The notes beneath the pieces are model-generated. The model was not told the origin of the DNA. It ran no database searches and was given only the letters and a program-made list of their open reading frames with translations. A program made the translations under genes and the position numbers. DNA of 38,184 nt from assembly GCA_023388835.1 (NCBI GenBank), contig JAEWFK010000133.1:1-38184 (forward strand), read 5' to 3'. The stretch comes from Pseudomonadota bacterium (GTDB taxonomy: Bacteria > Pseudomonadota > Gammaproteobacteria > Burkholderiales > Burkholderiaceae_B). This document shows positions 15,190 through 23,717 of the stretch, piece after piece (within the stretch, counting starts at the first letter, position 1; each line of letters begins with the position of its first letter).

Positions 15190-18108
15190 GTGAGCGTGAC
15201 GCAGCAGCCGAAATCCCCCCGCAGTCCCCTTCGGCAGGACATCCGCCTGCTCGGAAAGACCCTGGGCGAAGTGATTCGCGACAGCGATGGACGCGCGATC
15301 TACGACACCATCGAGAAACTGCGCCGGGCCGCCGTGCAATTTCGCCGGGAAGGGGATACCTCGCAAGAAGCGGTGCTGGAGCGCTCGATCCGCAAGCTGG
15401 GCGACGACCAGGTGAATGCCGTGGGACGAGCCTTCAGCTACTTCTTGCATCTGTCGAACATCGCCGAAGACCGCGAACAGAACCGCCGCCAGCGAGACCA
15501 CGAACTCAGCGGCGGGGAGCCCATGCGCGGCAGCCTGCGCAGCGTACTGGCACAGCTTGATAAACAGGGGGTCCGGGGCCGGCGCATTGTGCGCGAGCTA
15601 GAGGAGATGAGCATCGTGCCCGTGCTCACCGCCCACCCGACTGAAGTCCAGCGCAAGAGCACGCTGGACCTGCACCGTGAAATTGCCCGGCAACTGCTGC
15701 ACAACGACGACACGTTGACGCCATGGGAAAGAACGCTTGCGCAGCAACGCCTGACCGGCCTGATCGCCACGCTGTGGCAGACCCGCATGCTGCGCCAGCA
15801 AAAGCTGACGGTACTCGATGAAATCGACAATGCACTGGGCTACTACGAGCACACCTTTCTGCGTGCCATTCCCCGGCTCTACCAGGATCTCGCCACGCTG
15901 CTCGAACCGCGGCACACCGAGCCGCTACGCAGCCGCCCTGTCCTGTTGCCGCCATTTCTGAAGACCGGCAGCTGGATAGGCGGCGACCGCGATGGCAATC
16001 CCAACGTGGATGCGAGCACGCTCGAGCAGGCGCTGCTGCGCCAGGCGGTGCATGTGTTCCGTCATTACCTGGAAGAGATCAAGGCGCTGGGCACCGAGCT
16101 GTCCATGTCCCATACGCTGATCGATGCCGGTCCGGAGCTTCTGGAACTGGCAACGGAAAGCCGCGACACCTCGCTGCACCGGATCGACGAACCCTATCGC
16201 CGTGCCTGCATTCACCTGTATGCCCGGCTGGCGGCCACCGCCGAAACCATTGTGGGGCGCCCCCTGGCCACCCGGCCCACCTATGCTGCCGAGGCCTACA
16301 CGGATCCCGCCGAGTTCGAAGCCGACCTCTCCATCATCGCCGGTTCCCTGGAAGCCCACCACGGCACGGCCATCGCCCGCTTACGTTTGGGTGATCTGCA
16401 GCAGGCCGTGCGGGTATTCGGCTTCCATCTGGCCACCGTCGATCTGCGCCAGAGCTCCGATGTGCATGAACGGTTGCTCGACGAGCTGTTCACCGCCGCG
16501 GACGTCAAATTCAACGACCGGCCGGTGCAGTACCTGAAGCTCAATGAAGAGCAGCGCGTCGAGCTGCTGCGCAGCGAACTGGCCCAGGCCCGGCCGCTCT
16601 ACTCGCCGTGGCTGCAGTATTCCGACGAAACGAAGAAGGAACTCGCCGTTCTGCAAATGGCGGCCCAATGCCGTAGCCGCTTCGGTCCGCGCGCCATTGA
16701 ACAGAGCATCGTCTCGCATACCGAGACACTGAGCGATCTGCTCGAAGTCCTGGTGCTCCAACAGGAGACCGGCCTGCTGCGGCCCGATGCCTCGCAGCGG
16801 CCCGCAAGGCGCGCGCGCGGCTCCAGTGCGGAAGAACGCCGCGCGGATCGGGACGCCCGCCTTGCCGCCGGCGTGATGGTCGTTCCCCTCTTCGAAACCA
16901 TTCCAGACCTGGAACGCGCCCCCGACATCATGGCGGCCTGGCTCGATCTGCCCGAAGTCCGGCAACGTGTACGCGGTCCGCAAGAGGGCATGCAGGAAGT
17001 CATGCTTGGCTATTCCGACAGCAACAAGGACGGCGGCTATCTCACCTCGAACTGGTCGCTCTATTGCGCGGAACGCGAACTGGTGAAGGTCTTTCAGAAA
17101 CGCAGGACGCGACTCAGGCTTTTCCACGGGCGAGGCGGATCCGTGGCGCGCGGCGGCGGGCCGAGCTTCGAGGCCATCGTCGCCCAGCCGCCCGGTACGG
17201 TGAACGGCCAGATACGGCTGACCGAGCAGGGCGAAGTGATCCAGGGCAAGTACAAGGACGCGGAGGTCGGCCGCTGGCATCTTGAAAACATCGTGGCCGC
17301 CACGCTGGAAGCCAGTCTGACGCCGCCGGCGCAGGCCGAGCGCATTGAGGACGAACGCGTCCAGAAGTACTTCGCCGCCATGCGCTGGATGTCGGATCAA
17401 GCCCAGACCGTCTATCGGGAGCTGGTCTATGGCACCAAGGGCTTCACCGATTATTTCTTCGCGGCAACTCCCATCCAGGAGATCGCGGAGCTGAATATCG
17501 GCTCTCGTCCCGCCGCGCGCAAGAGTCTGCAGCGCATCGAGGACCTGCGCGCCATTCCATGGGGGTTCTCATGGGCGCAATGCCGCCTGATGCTGACAGG
17601 ATGGTATGGCATGGGCACGGCATTGAAGCGCTACGTGGAAGACGGCTGCGACTGCGAAGGCACTCCTGCCACGCCTGAAGCACGGCTGCGCCATCTTCAG
17701 GAGATGGCTCAGGAATGGCCGTTCTTCAGGACTCTGCTGTCCAATATGGAGCAGGTGCTGGCCAAGACGGACCTAACCATCGCGCGACGCTACGCCGGCC
17801 TGGTCGCTAACAAGAGACTGCGCGAGCGCGTATTCAGCCGCATCGAAGAGGAATTCCATATCACCCTGTCGATGTTCCGCCAGGTATGTGGACACGATCT
17901 GCTGGAACACGATCCGCAGCTGGCCGCAGCGCTTCTGGAGCGCTTCGCCTACATCGACCCGCTGAATCACCTGCAGGTGGAACTGCTGAGGCGCCATCGC
18001 AAGAGCGGCCCCAGCGAGTTCACCGAGCGTGATGCCGAAAGCCGCAGCCAGCGTGCCATTCACATGACCATCAACGGCATCGCCGCCGGCTTGCGGAATT
18101 CCGGCTGA
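15190..18108 (+). CDS. ppc: Phosphoenolpyruvate carboxylase
   Basis: A 972-residue PEP carboxylase, which carboxylates PEP with bicarbonate to oxaloacetate and replenishes the citric acid cycle. The catalytic His149 is in VLTAHPTEVQRKS. The second signature GYSDSNKDGG begins at residue 607 and FHGRGGSVARGGGP at 645; all are intact. Length is slightly above the bacterial norm (about 880-950), partly through a basic insert near residue 540 (RPARRARGSS). The start is GTG at 15190 with AGGAG seven bases upstream. It is divergent from ilvD and converges on a lipoprotein gene. Together with pckG at 4704 it forms the PEP-oxaloacetate switch. Confidence 0.97.
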   Translation: MSVTQQPKSPRSPLRQDIRLLGKTLGEVIRDSDGRAIYDTIEKLRRAAVQFRREGDTSQEAVLERSIRKLGDDQVNAVGRAFSYFLHLSNIAEDREQNRRQRDHELSGGEPMRGSLRSVLAQLDKQGVRGRRIVRELEEMSIVPVLTAHPTEVQRKSTLDLHREIARQLLHNDDTLTPWERTLAQQRLTGLIATLWQTRMLRQQKLTVLDEIDNALGYYEHTFLRAIPRLYQDLATLLEPRHTEPLRSRPVLLPPFLKTGSWIGGDRDGNPNVDASTLEQALLRQAVHVFRHYLEEIKALGTELSMSHTLIDAGPELLELATESRDTSLHRIDEPYRRACIHLYARLAATAETIVGRPLATRPTYAAEAYTDPAEFEADLSIIAGSLEAHHGTAIARLRLGDLQQAVRVFGFHLATVDLRQSSDVHERLLDELFTAADVKFNDRPVQYLKLNEEQRVELLRSELAQARPLYSPWLQYSDETKKELAVLQMAAQCRSRFGPRAIEQSIVSHTETLSDLLEVLVLQQETGLLRPDASQRPARRARGSSAEERRADRDARLAAGVMVVPLFETIPDLERAPDIMAAWLDLPEVRQRVRGPQEGMQEVMLGYSDSNKDGGYLTSNWSLYCAERELVKVFQKRRTRLRLFHGRGGSVARGGGPSFEAIVAQPPGTVNGQIRLTEQGEVIQGKYKDAEVGRWHLENIVAATLEASLTPPAQAERIEDERVQKYFAAMRWMSDQAQTVYRELVYGTKGFTDYFFAATPIQEIAELNIGSRPAARKSLQRIEDLRAIPWGFSWAQCRLMLTGWYGMGTALKRYVEDGCDCEGTPATPEARLRHLQEMAQEWPFFRTLLSNMEQVLAKTDLTIARRYAGLVANKRLRERVFSRIEEEFHITLSMFRQVCGHDLLEHDPQLAAALLERFAYIDPLNHLQVELLRRHRKSGPSEFTERDAESRSQRAIHMTINGIAAGLRNSG

Positions 18109-18115
18109 TAAGGAC

Positions 18116-18547
18116 TTAGCCGACCCGGCAGTTGCGCAGCAGTACGGTGCCCACCATGCCGGTGTTGCCGACGGCGGCGCCCGCTGCCGCGGCACCGGCG
18201 GGGCTGTCCTGCGTCAGCATGTCGCCGTCGACTTCGTCGACGTCGTCGCGATCGAACTTGCCGGTGACCCAGGTGTAACCGCCGCCCCTGAATGTATTGC
18301 CCACCATGTCGGCATTGCTGCTCGTCACACGCGTCATGTCGACCGCCTGGTTCATGTGCAGAACTCTTGCGGAAAGCGCTTCATCACCCCGGAACGTATA
18401 CTGCACAGTCAGCGGCTGCTCGCCGCCCGGCCCGCAACCGTATTCGACGGTCTTCTGCGAAAGCTGCTGACTGTCCGGCGACCCGGCGCAACCGGCAAGG
18501 CCGGCCACCGCGACGCCGGCAAGCAGCAGCATGTAAGACTTTTTCAT
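18116..18547 (-). CDS. Small outer-membrane or periplasmic lipoprotein, MliC-like
   Basis: A 143-residue lipoprotein. The lipobox LAGC places the lipidated cysteine at Cys20. The mature part has an N-terminal Cys38 (VEYGCGPG) and a C-terminal Cys140 (LLRNCRV), with beta-strand-like segments such as PLTVQYTF and a central GGGYTWVTGKF. This spacing resembles the MliC/PliC lysozyme inhibitor fold, in which the two cysteines form a disulfide, but the match is by pattern only and an Ala/Gly-rich insert (DSPAGAAAAGAAVGN) is unusual. The ATG at 18547 has AAGGAG upstream; the longer frame beginning at 18613 is not signal-like. It converges on ppc (gap 7 bp). Confidence 0.7.
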   Translation of the reverse strand: MKKSYMLLLAGVAVAGLAGCAGSPDSQQLSQKTVEYGCGPGGEQPLTVQYTFRGDEALSARVLHMNQAVDMTRVTSSNADMVGNTFRGGGYTWVTGKFDRDDVDEVDGDMLTQDSPAGAAAAGAAVGNTGMVGTVLLRNCRVG

Positions 18548-18651
18548 TGCTTTGGCTCCTTCTGAATGTCCATGGCTCAAGTAGATGATCAAGATCAACC
18601 CAGCATGTCGCATGCCATGCGAGCATATGCGGCTCCTCGTGCCAAGATGTC

Positions 18652-19785
18652 ATGAATCCTCCTTCTCCGCACTCCGGAATCGCTAGCCTGGCCTCCCTCA
18701 AAGCAATGAGCATCAGTTCGCTTCGCGATACGCTGACCAGCCGTTCCCACTCAAAAGACTTTGCGTATGCGCGAGGCGATTACCTGCGCAATCGAGTCAT
18801 GGTGGTGTGTGTCGTGTTTCTCGTCTTGCTGCCCTTCTGGAGCCTGCTTGACCGCGTGATGCTCCCGGAAGAAACGCTGGGCCATTCCTTTGCCGGCCGT
18901 ATTGCCATGCTTGCCGCGCTGGTGCTCACCTTCCTCCTGGCACGCCATAGCAAGACCCGTCTGCAATGGGCGCGCCTCTCGGCCGGGCTGGCGCTGGCCA
19001 CCCCCGCGGCCTTTTACGGGTTGGTGCTGACAGCACTGCCACCAGGCGAAGCCACACTCATCGGCTATAGCTTCATACCGTACATGCTCGTCACCATGCT
19101 GGCGATCTTCCCCTTCACGCTATTGGAGTCCGCGGCACTGGGAGCGGCGCTGATCGTGCTGCAGCTCTATGCCCTGCATGTCGCCGGCAACCTGATGACG
19201 GCGGTCGGCGTGCAGGCCGTGTGGCTATTGGGCGCGCTGCTCGTGATTGCGATCACGGCGAACTACTTTCAGCTGGGCCTCATGCTCCGGCTGTATCGCG
19301 AAGCCACGCACGATCCACTCACCGGCCTGCTGAACAGGGGCGCGCTGGCGCGTGCCGTGGAGCAATTCCCCGTCTGGGACTCGGCTCCGCGCACGGCACT
19401 GCTGATGATGGACCTGGACCACTTCAAGCGACTGAACGACACCTATGGCCACGCCTTCGGCGACGATGTTCTGCGCAACTTCGCAGGCATTCTACGAAAG
19501 GCGCTACGCAGCACCGACCTGGCCGCCCGCTACGGCGGCGAAGAGTTCGTGGCGGTATTGCTGGACACCGACAAGGAAGCCGCGATGGCGGTCGCCGAGC
19601 GGGTTCGGCAGCTCACCGAATCCGCCGCTCTGACCGACTATGATGGGGTCCCGGTAAACTACACCGTCAGCATCGGTGTCGCTTCCATGCACCCGGGCGA
19701 GCAGTTCCATACGGCGGCCATGCGGGCCGACAACCGGCTCTACGAAGCCAAGAAGACGACCCGCAACTGCGTAGTCGGTGTCTGA
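18652..19785 (+). CDS. Membrane-bound diguanylate cyclase (GGDEF family)
   Basis: A 377-residue protein making the second messenger c-di-GMP from two GTP. About residues 45-225 contain five or six membrane helices of a MASE-like sensor; the GGDEF domain follows from about residue 230 (REATHDPLTGLLNRG). The active-site loop is GGEEF at 295-299, a functional variant. RSTD at 286-289 lies five residues before it and matches the inhibitory I-site RxxD, so product inhibition is expected. No EAL phosphodiesterase domain is present. The start at 18652 lacks a strong ribosome binding site; Met19 at 18706 is an alternative. It diverges from the lipoprotein gene. The sensed signal is unknown. Confidence 0.93.
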   Translation: MNPPSPHSGIASLASLKAMSISSLRDTLTSRSHSKDFAYARGDYLRNRVMVVCVVFLVLLPFWSLLDRVMLPEETLGHSFAGRIAMLAALVLTFLLARHSKTRLQWARLSAGLALATPAAFYGLVLTALPPGEATLIGYSFIPYMLVTMLAIFPFTLLESAALGAALIVLQLYALHVAGNLMTAVGVQAVWLLGALLVIAITANYFQLGLMLRLYREATHDPLTGLLNRGALARAVEQFPVWDSAPRTALLMMDLDHFKRLNDTYGHAFGDDVLRNFAGILRKALRSTDLAARYGGEEFVAVLLDTDKEAAMAVAERVRQLTESAALTDYDGVPVNYTVSIGVASMHPGEQFHTAAMRADNRLYEAKKTTRNCVVGV

Positions 19786-19821
19786 CCGACGCCGCCGCGG
19801 CCATTTTCCAGTTTTCTTATC

Positions 19822-20511
19822 ATGTCCTCGCAGCACGCAAGGCGGGAGCCTCCCGCACCTTTGTCCGTTTTCTCCCTCACCACACCGGTCGCCATGGGCT
19901 ATATCCCGCTAGGCATGGTGTTCGGGTTCTTGTTCGTGCAGGCCGGCGCAAGCTGGCTCATGGCCCTGCTCGTCAGTCTTGTCGTCTATGCCGGCGCCGC
20001 ACAATACATGATGATTCCCATGGTTGCCGCCGGCATACCCATCGGCGCGATCGCCCTGGCCACGTTGCTGGTGAACATGCGTCATCTCTTCTATGGCCTG
20101 TCCTTGCTGGAAACATTTCCGCGCAGCCCCTTGCTGCGCTGGTACACCGCCTTCGCGCTGACCGACGAAACCTATTCGGTGCTCACCACATTGCCCAAGG
20201 GCACGCGTCCGGAACGCATGGCGCTGCTCGCGCTGTTGAACCATGGCTGGTGGGTACTCGGCACCCTTGTGGGGGCCATCATTGGCTCACAGGCCCAGAT
20301 TCCACTGGAAGGACTGGATTTCGTGCTCTGTGCCTTGTTCGCGGTATTGACGGTGGAACAATGGCGGGTTCGCAGCAGCCCGCTGCCGCTGTGGACGGCT
20401 GTCTTCGCCTATGCCTTGGCCTCCGCTTTGGTTCCAGCCCACGCACTGGTAGTCGCCATATTGCTGAGCATCGCCGTGGGCGTCGTCGTGCACAAGAAGG
20501 AGAAACGCTGA
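19822..20511 (+). CDS. azlC: AzlC-family branched-chain amino-acid exporter, large subunit
   Basis: A 229-residue polytopic membrane protein of the AzlC/YgaZ family, which with an AzlD/YgaH partner exports branched-chain amino acids (and in some cases methionine). Family features are PVAMGYIPLGMVFGF at the start, the GAAQYMM segment near residue 58, VNMRHLFYGLSL near residue 84 and several hydrophobic helices. The AzlD gene follows after one base, which is the usual pairing. The start lacks an obvious Shine-Dalgarno sequence. It follows the diguanylate cyclase by 36 bp. Confidence 0.92.
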   Translation: MSSQHARREPPAPLSVFSLTTPVAMGYIPLGMVFGFLFVQAGASWLMALLVSLVVYAGAAQYMMIPMVAAGIPIGAIALATLLVNMRHLFYGLSLLETFPRSPLLRWYTAFALTDETYSVLTTLPKGTRPERMALLALLNHGWWVLGTLVGAIIGSQAQIPLEGLDFVLCALFAVLTVEQWRVRSSPLPLWTAVFAYALASALVPAHALVVAILLSIAVGVVVHKKEKR

Positions 20512-20512
20512 G

Positions 20513-20833
20513 ATGGATAACGGCTATCTTCTGGCAGTGATCATCGCCATGGGCGCCGTCACCTTCGGCTTGCGGGCGCTGCCATTTCTGAGCGCGCACT
20601 GGCTTCGGCGTTCGCCCGTCGTCCAGCACTTGGGCCGCTTCCTGCCTTTGGCCATCATGGCCTTGCTGCTGGTGCACTCCGCCGCGGGCGCCGCGCGGGA
20701 ACATGCCACAGGCCCCTGGCCGGAGCTTCTGGCCGTCGCGCTCACCTGCCTATTGCAGTGGCGCAGTCGCAACCCTCTCCTGAGCATCGTAGCGGGCACC
20801 GCCCTCTACGTGCTGCTGCGCAACGGGTTCTGA
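20513..20833 (+). CDS. azlD: AzlD-family branched-chain amino-acid exporter, small subunit
   Basis: A 106-residue small membrane protein with three or four hydrophobic segments, the partner of AzlC. The YGAVTFGLRALPFL-like stretch near residue 15 (AVTFGLRALPFLS) and PLAIMALLLVHS are typical of AzlD. AzlC stop and AzlD start are separated by one base, so translation is coupled. No regulator of the Lrp or AzlB type is adjacent. Confidence 0.9.
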   Translation: MDNGYLLAVIIAMGAVTFGLRALPFLSAHWLRRSPVVQHLGRFLPLAIMALLLVHSAAGAAREHATGPWPELLAVALTCLLQWRSRNPLLSIVAGTALYVLLRNGF

Positions 20834-20859
20834 AAATCAGGGTCAGAACACGATTTCAT

Positions 20860-20880
20860 CGGAAAATCCGGAAAATCCGG
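20860..20880. repeat. Short tandem repeat, two 9-bp units
   Basis: CGGAAAATC is repeated twice followed by CGG in the 48-bp gap between azlD and mtfA. It may be replication slippage or a local recombination scar. Confidence 0.6.
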
Positions 20881-20881
20881 C

Positions 20882-21763
20882 TCAGGCCACGATCTCATCA
20901 TGATCGCCTGGCCGGCCCCGGACTCCTTCCAGCCTGAGCAGTGGGTCCTGCCGGAAATACTGCGTGAGCACGGCGTACCAGTCAGGGTAGGCGCTCGCCA
21001 GTGGCGCGGGATTCACAAAGAAGGTTTCCGCGCTGACGGCGAAGAACTCGGCAGGGTCCGTGGCAGCGTAAGGATCCAGCGGCAAGGTCTGGTACCAGGG
21101 TACGGCGTCGTCGGACTCGGGGTCCACGTCGGCCGGAATCGCGGCTTCAATGTGTTCAAGTCTCAGGCAGAAGTCGTGGAAGCAGGCATCCAGCACGCGT
21201 TGCCAGGTGCGCGACGTAAGCTGGGGCGCGTGCCGGCCGAGCCACGGCACACCGTCGGCATCCCCCTGATAAAGGTCGAGTTTGTGGGCGAACTCGTGAA
21301 TCACCACATTGACTTCGTGATTGAAATCCGGCCCACAGTCCTCCCATGACAGGATGACGGGGCCGCCTTCCCAGGCTTCGCCCGCGGCTTCTTCAATGTA
21401 TTCGTGTACCACGCCGCTTTCATCGACTTCCGTGCGCGGAACCAGAAAGCCCCCGGGGTAGACGATGATCTCGGTCCAGCCCTCATAGACGTCGGGATCG
21501 AGATTGAGAATGGGAAGCGCCGCCTGTATCGCAATGGACAGCATCATCTCCTGCGTCACGACCAGCTCGTGAGCTCCGCTAAACCCTTTACTCGCCAACA
21601 GCCACGCCACGCGCCGGCGCAAGGATTCCTGTTCCTCTGAGTCCAGCCCGCGAAGAAAGCGGTGCTGTGACATGGCCCGCGACCACGACGCGGGTTCGAT
21701 CGCTGCCAGTTCGCGTTCCACGCGAGAGGGACGCGCGCCTTTGCCCATCAGCCACCGGAACAT
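20882..21763 (-). CDS. mtfA: MtfA-family zinc peptidase
   Basis: A 293-residue protein of the MtfA (YeeI) family. E. coli MtfA is a cytoplasmic zinc aminopeptidase that also binds and sequesters the glucose repressor Mlc. The gluzincin motif HEFAHKLD is at residues 156-163 (His156, Glu157, His160), and the third ligand Glu lies in DPAEFFAVSAETFF near residue 235. Upstream IVYPGGFLVPR and the PVILSWEDC strand are family signatures. The start ATG at 21763 lacks a good ribosome binding site, consistent with translation coupled to the upstream gene, whose stop is 16 bp away. Whether it controls a sugar regulator here is unknown; no PTS or Mlc gene is visible. Confidence 0.9.
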   Translation of the reverse strand: MFRWLMGKGARPSRVERELAAIEPASWSRAMSQHRFLRGLDSEEQESLRRRVAWLLASKGFSGAHELVVTQEMMLSIAIQAALPILNLDPDVYEGWTEIIVYPGGFLVPRTEVDESGVVHEYIEEAAGEAWEGGPVILSWEDCGPDFNHEVNVVIHEFAHKLDLYQGDADGVPWLGRHAPQLTSRTWQRVLDACFHDFCLRLEHIEAAIPADVDPESDDAVPWYQTLPLDPYAATDPAEFFAVSAETFFVNPAPLASAYPDWYAVLTQYFRQDPLLRLEGVRGRPGDHDEIVA

Positions 21764-21779
21764 CCCGGGTCGTCCGCGG

Positions 21780-22643
21780 CTAGACCGGACAGGCGACCGA
21801 CGCCAGAACGGTCAGCGGACCGGCTCGGCGAATGGCATCGATCTGTTCGGACAGGCTCACGTACAACACCCCGCCGAAGGACAGCGCATTAAGCGAAACG
21901 TTGTCAAAATGCTCCCGGCTGCGCGGCACGACCAGCATCCAGCCGTCTTCCACCAGCATGTTGGCAGGCGGCAGGAAGCCGTCTTCATTGGGCGCGAGCT
22001 GCAGGGTTTCAAGCGCCCGTTCGTAGCCTTTCAGCATGCTGCGCGTGGAGGCTTCTTCATCCACGCCTTTGCCTGCCTGCACCCGGACGAAGCAGTGCCG
22101 CATGGGCAGCTGAAGGTGGATAAAGACGGTGAGCTCGCGCACATCGGGGTCGAGCACCGGACGAAACATCTTCAGGCTCGCGTTGCCCGGTGCCGCCGGC
22201 ACCCATTGCACGTGCTTATGCCGCTGGCTGGCGCCTGCCGCCGCGCCGCCGTTATGGAAACCCAGGCCGCCGGACGCCGCCATGATTTGCGCAAGCGCGT
22301 GGAAGTCTTCCTGCTCCAGAGCGGTGAGCTGCTCCGCGAATTCCTTTCTTGCCAGCACCAGGTGGCGTTCGCTCACCGGATACTTATTGAGAATGGCGAC
22401 GTGCCCGCTTCCGACCGGACCGACCATCAGCGCCGGGTCAGGAGGAAGGAAAGGATTGAAGTTCGGATCACGGGGCCCGCCGGGCAACGCTTGCTTCTTT
22501 TCCAGCGCTTTCACGTGCCGCACCCGAAATGCCAGCCCGCCGCTCTCGAGCGTGACCTCGTGTGATTCCACTGGCAGAAGCGCGCCGGCGGATATCGCCT
22601 CGGCGCTACGGGTGTCGACCGCCTGCATGAACGGTGTGGTCAT
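21780..22643 (-). CDS. Ap4A phosphorylase (ATP adenylyltransferase), HIT-like family
   Basis: A 287-residue protein similar to diadenosine tetraphosphate phosphorylase II (ATP adenylyltransferase), which splits Ap4A with phosphate to ADP and ATP, limiting a stress dinucleotide. The DPNFNPFLPPD segment and the catalytic HIT-like motif in QRHKHVQWVP are present, followed by the NMLVEDGWMLVVPRS C-terminal domain. The ATG at 22643 follows AGGAGG at the right distance; the 11 extra upstream codons are not needed. It lies 16 bp upstream of mtfA and is probably its operon partner. The same family is found in yeasts (Apa1/Apa2) and in some bacteria. Confidence 0.88.
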   Translation of the reverse strand: MTTPFMQAVDTRSAEAISAGALLPVESHEVTLESGGLAFRVRHVKALEKKQALPGGPRDPNFNPFLPPDPALMVGPVGSGHVAILNKYPVSERHLVLARKEFAEQLTALEQEDFHALAQIMAASGGLGFHNGGAAAGASQRHKHVQWVPAAPGNASLKMFRPVLDPDVRELTVFIHLQLPMRHCFVRVQAGKGVDEEASTRSMLKGYERALETLQLAPNEDGFLPPANMLVEDGWMLVVPRSREHFDNVSLNALSFGGVLYVSLSEQIDAIRRAGPLTVLASVACPV

Positions 22644-22776
22644 GGGTTTCCTCCTGAACATGGATGCATCGGGCATATCGGCCCATCTTACCTGACCGAT
22701 GGCGCAAGCTGACAGTCAGGAACCGTTATTGCTGGGGCCTCGCTGGTTACCACCTTTTAGCAACGGGAGAAGTCGA

Positions 22777-22905
22777 ATGAAAAAGCATCTGTGGATCCCT
22801 CTCGCACTGGCAATCGCTGCCTTTACCGCCGGCTGCAACACCATGGAAGGCATGGGTCAGGACATTGAGCGCGGCGGAGAGAAAATTCAGCAAGAAGCAC
22901 GCTGA
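22777..22905 (+). CDS. Entericidin-family small lipoprotein
   Basis: A 42-residue lipoprotein starting MKKHLWIPLA with lipobox TAGC, so the mature protein begins at Cys20 and is only 23 residues: NTMEGMGQDIERGGEKIQQEA. This is the classic entericidin A/B pattern (C-N-T-x-x-G-x-G-x-D). Family members are outer-membrane or periplasmic lipoproteins, in E. coli an antidote/toxin pair (EcnA/EcnB); a single gene here means no pair is seen. The start is chosen by the signal sequence and GGGAGAAG upstream. A strong terminator follows, so it is transcribed alone. Confidence 0.9.
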   Translation: MKKHLWIPLALAIAAFTAGCNTMEGMGQDIERGGEKIQQEAR

Positions 22906-22939
22906 CAACGAAGCGAGGCTTCATGGCGAGCCTTGGAGC

Positions 22940-22970
22940 TTGCCCGGCGTGCAGAGCGCCGGGCAATTTT
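22940..22970 (+). terminator. Rho-independent terminator after the entericidin gene
   Basis: TTGCCCGGCG (22940-22949) pairs with CGCCGGGCAA (22957-22966) around a 7-base loop, followed by T4. It is preceded by a small GAAGC/GCTTC hairpin at 22910-22922. Confidence 0.85.
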
Positions 22971-23014
22971 CGTATCGGACATCAGACTTCAGGCGTAGCG
23001 GGCGCCGCAGCGCT

Positions 23015-23596
23015 TCAAGAAAGCACCAGCCACAGACCGCCAAGCGCGACCAGCGCGACCGTCGCCCAGCCGATACGATCAACATAACGATGCAGCAAGG
23101 CCTCCATGCGCGGCCCGCCCCAGGCGAGCAGGCCTGCCACCATGAAGAAGCGCATGCCGCGCCCGATCAATGAGCCCAGCATGAACGGCACCAGATGCAT
23201 GGACAGCGCCCCGCCGGCAATCGTGAAAACCTTGTAAGGAACGGGCGAGAACCCGGCGATGAAAATCGCCCAGAAGCCATAGTCCCTGAACCACTGCATG
23301 GCTGTGGAATAAGCGGGCCAGTAGCTGCTTTCTTTCAGCCATGGCACGAGGGCGTCAATGGCGAAATAGCCGATCAGGTAGCCGAAAAACCCGCCCAGGA
23401 CGGATGTCAGCGTGGTCAACAGGGCCAGCCACCATGCGCGCCGGGGATTGGCCAGACACATGGGCCCCAGCATGACATCCGGAGGAACGGGAAAGAAAAC
23501 GGACTCGGAGAAACTGAGCACCGCCAGGTACCAGGGCGCCTTCGGATGTCGCGACCACGCCATGGCGCGGGTATAGAGCGGAGAAAAAATTTTCAT
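23015..23596 (-). CDS. YqaA/DedA-family inner-membrane protein
   Basis: A 193-residue SNARE-associated/DedA-type (VTT-domain) membrane protein of the YqaA group. Features are FSESVFFPVPPDVMLGPM near residue 30, the GGFFGYLIGYF segment and FIAGFSPVPYKVFTIAGG near residue 115, with hydrophobic helices around each. DedA proteins are involved in membrane homeostasis, and some translocate undecaprenyl phosphate or phosphatidylethanolamine; the exact role of YqaA types is not known. The frame is open 50 codons further upstream, but that part is not family-like and would overlap panB; ATG at 23596 (MKIFSPLYTRAM) fits. There is no clear Shine-Dalgarno sequence. Confidence 0.88.
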   Translation of the reverse strand: MKIFSPLYTRAMAWSRHPKAPWYLAVLSFSESVFFPVPPDVMLGPMCLANPRRAWWLALLTTLTSVLGGFFGYLIGYFAIDALVPWLKESSYWPAYSTAMQWFRDYGFWAIFIAGFSPVPYKVFTIAGGALSMHLVPFMLGSLIGRGMRFFMVAGLLAWGGPRMEALLHRYVDRIGWATVALVALGGLWLVLS

Positions 23597-23717
23597 GAAG
23601 GACAAGGATGAGGCGGTGTGCGGCAACGGAACACGGCGCGATTTTCGCTGCATGCTATAACGCCAGCAGAGCCGTTTTCTGCTGCATTGCAGCAGCACGC
23701 CTTTTCGGAGGAAGCAA

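Noticed and set aside
16381..17400. A 339-codon minus-strand open frame
   Set aside because: Antisense to PEP carboxylase over its catalytic motifs; shadow composition.
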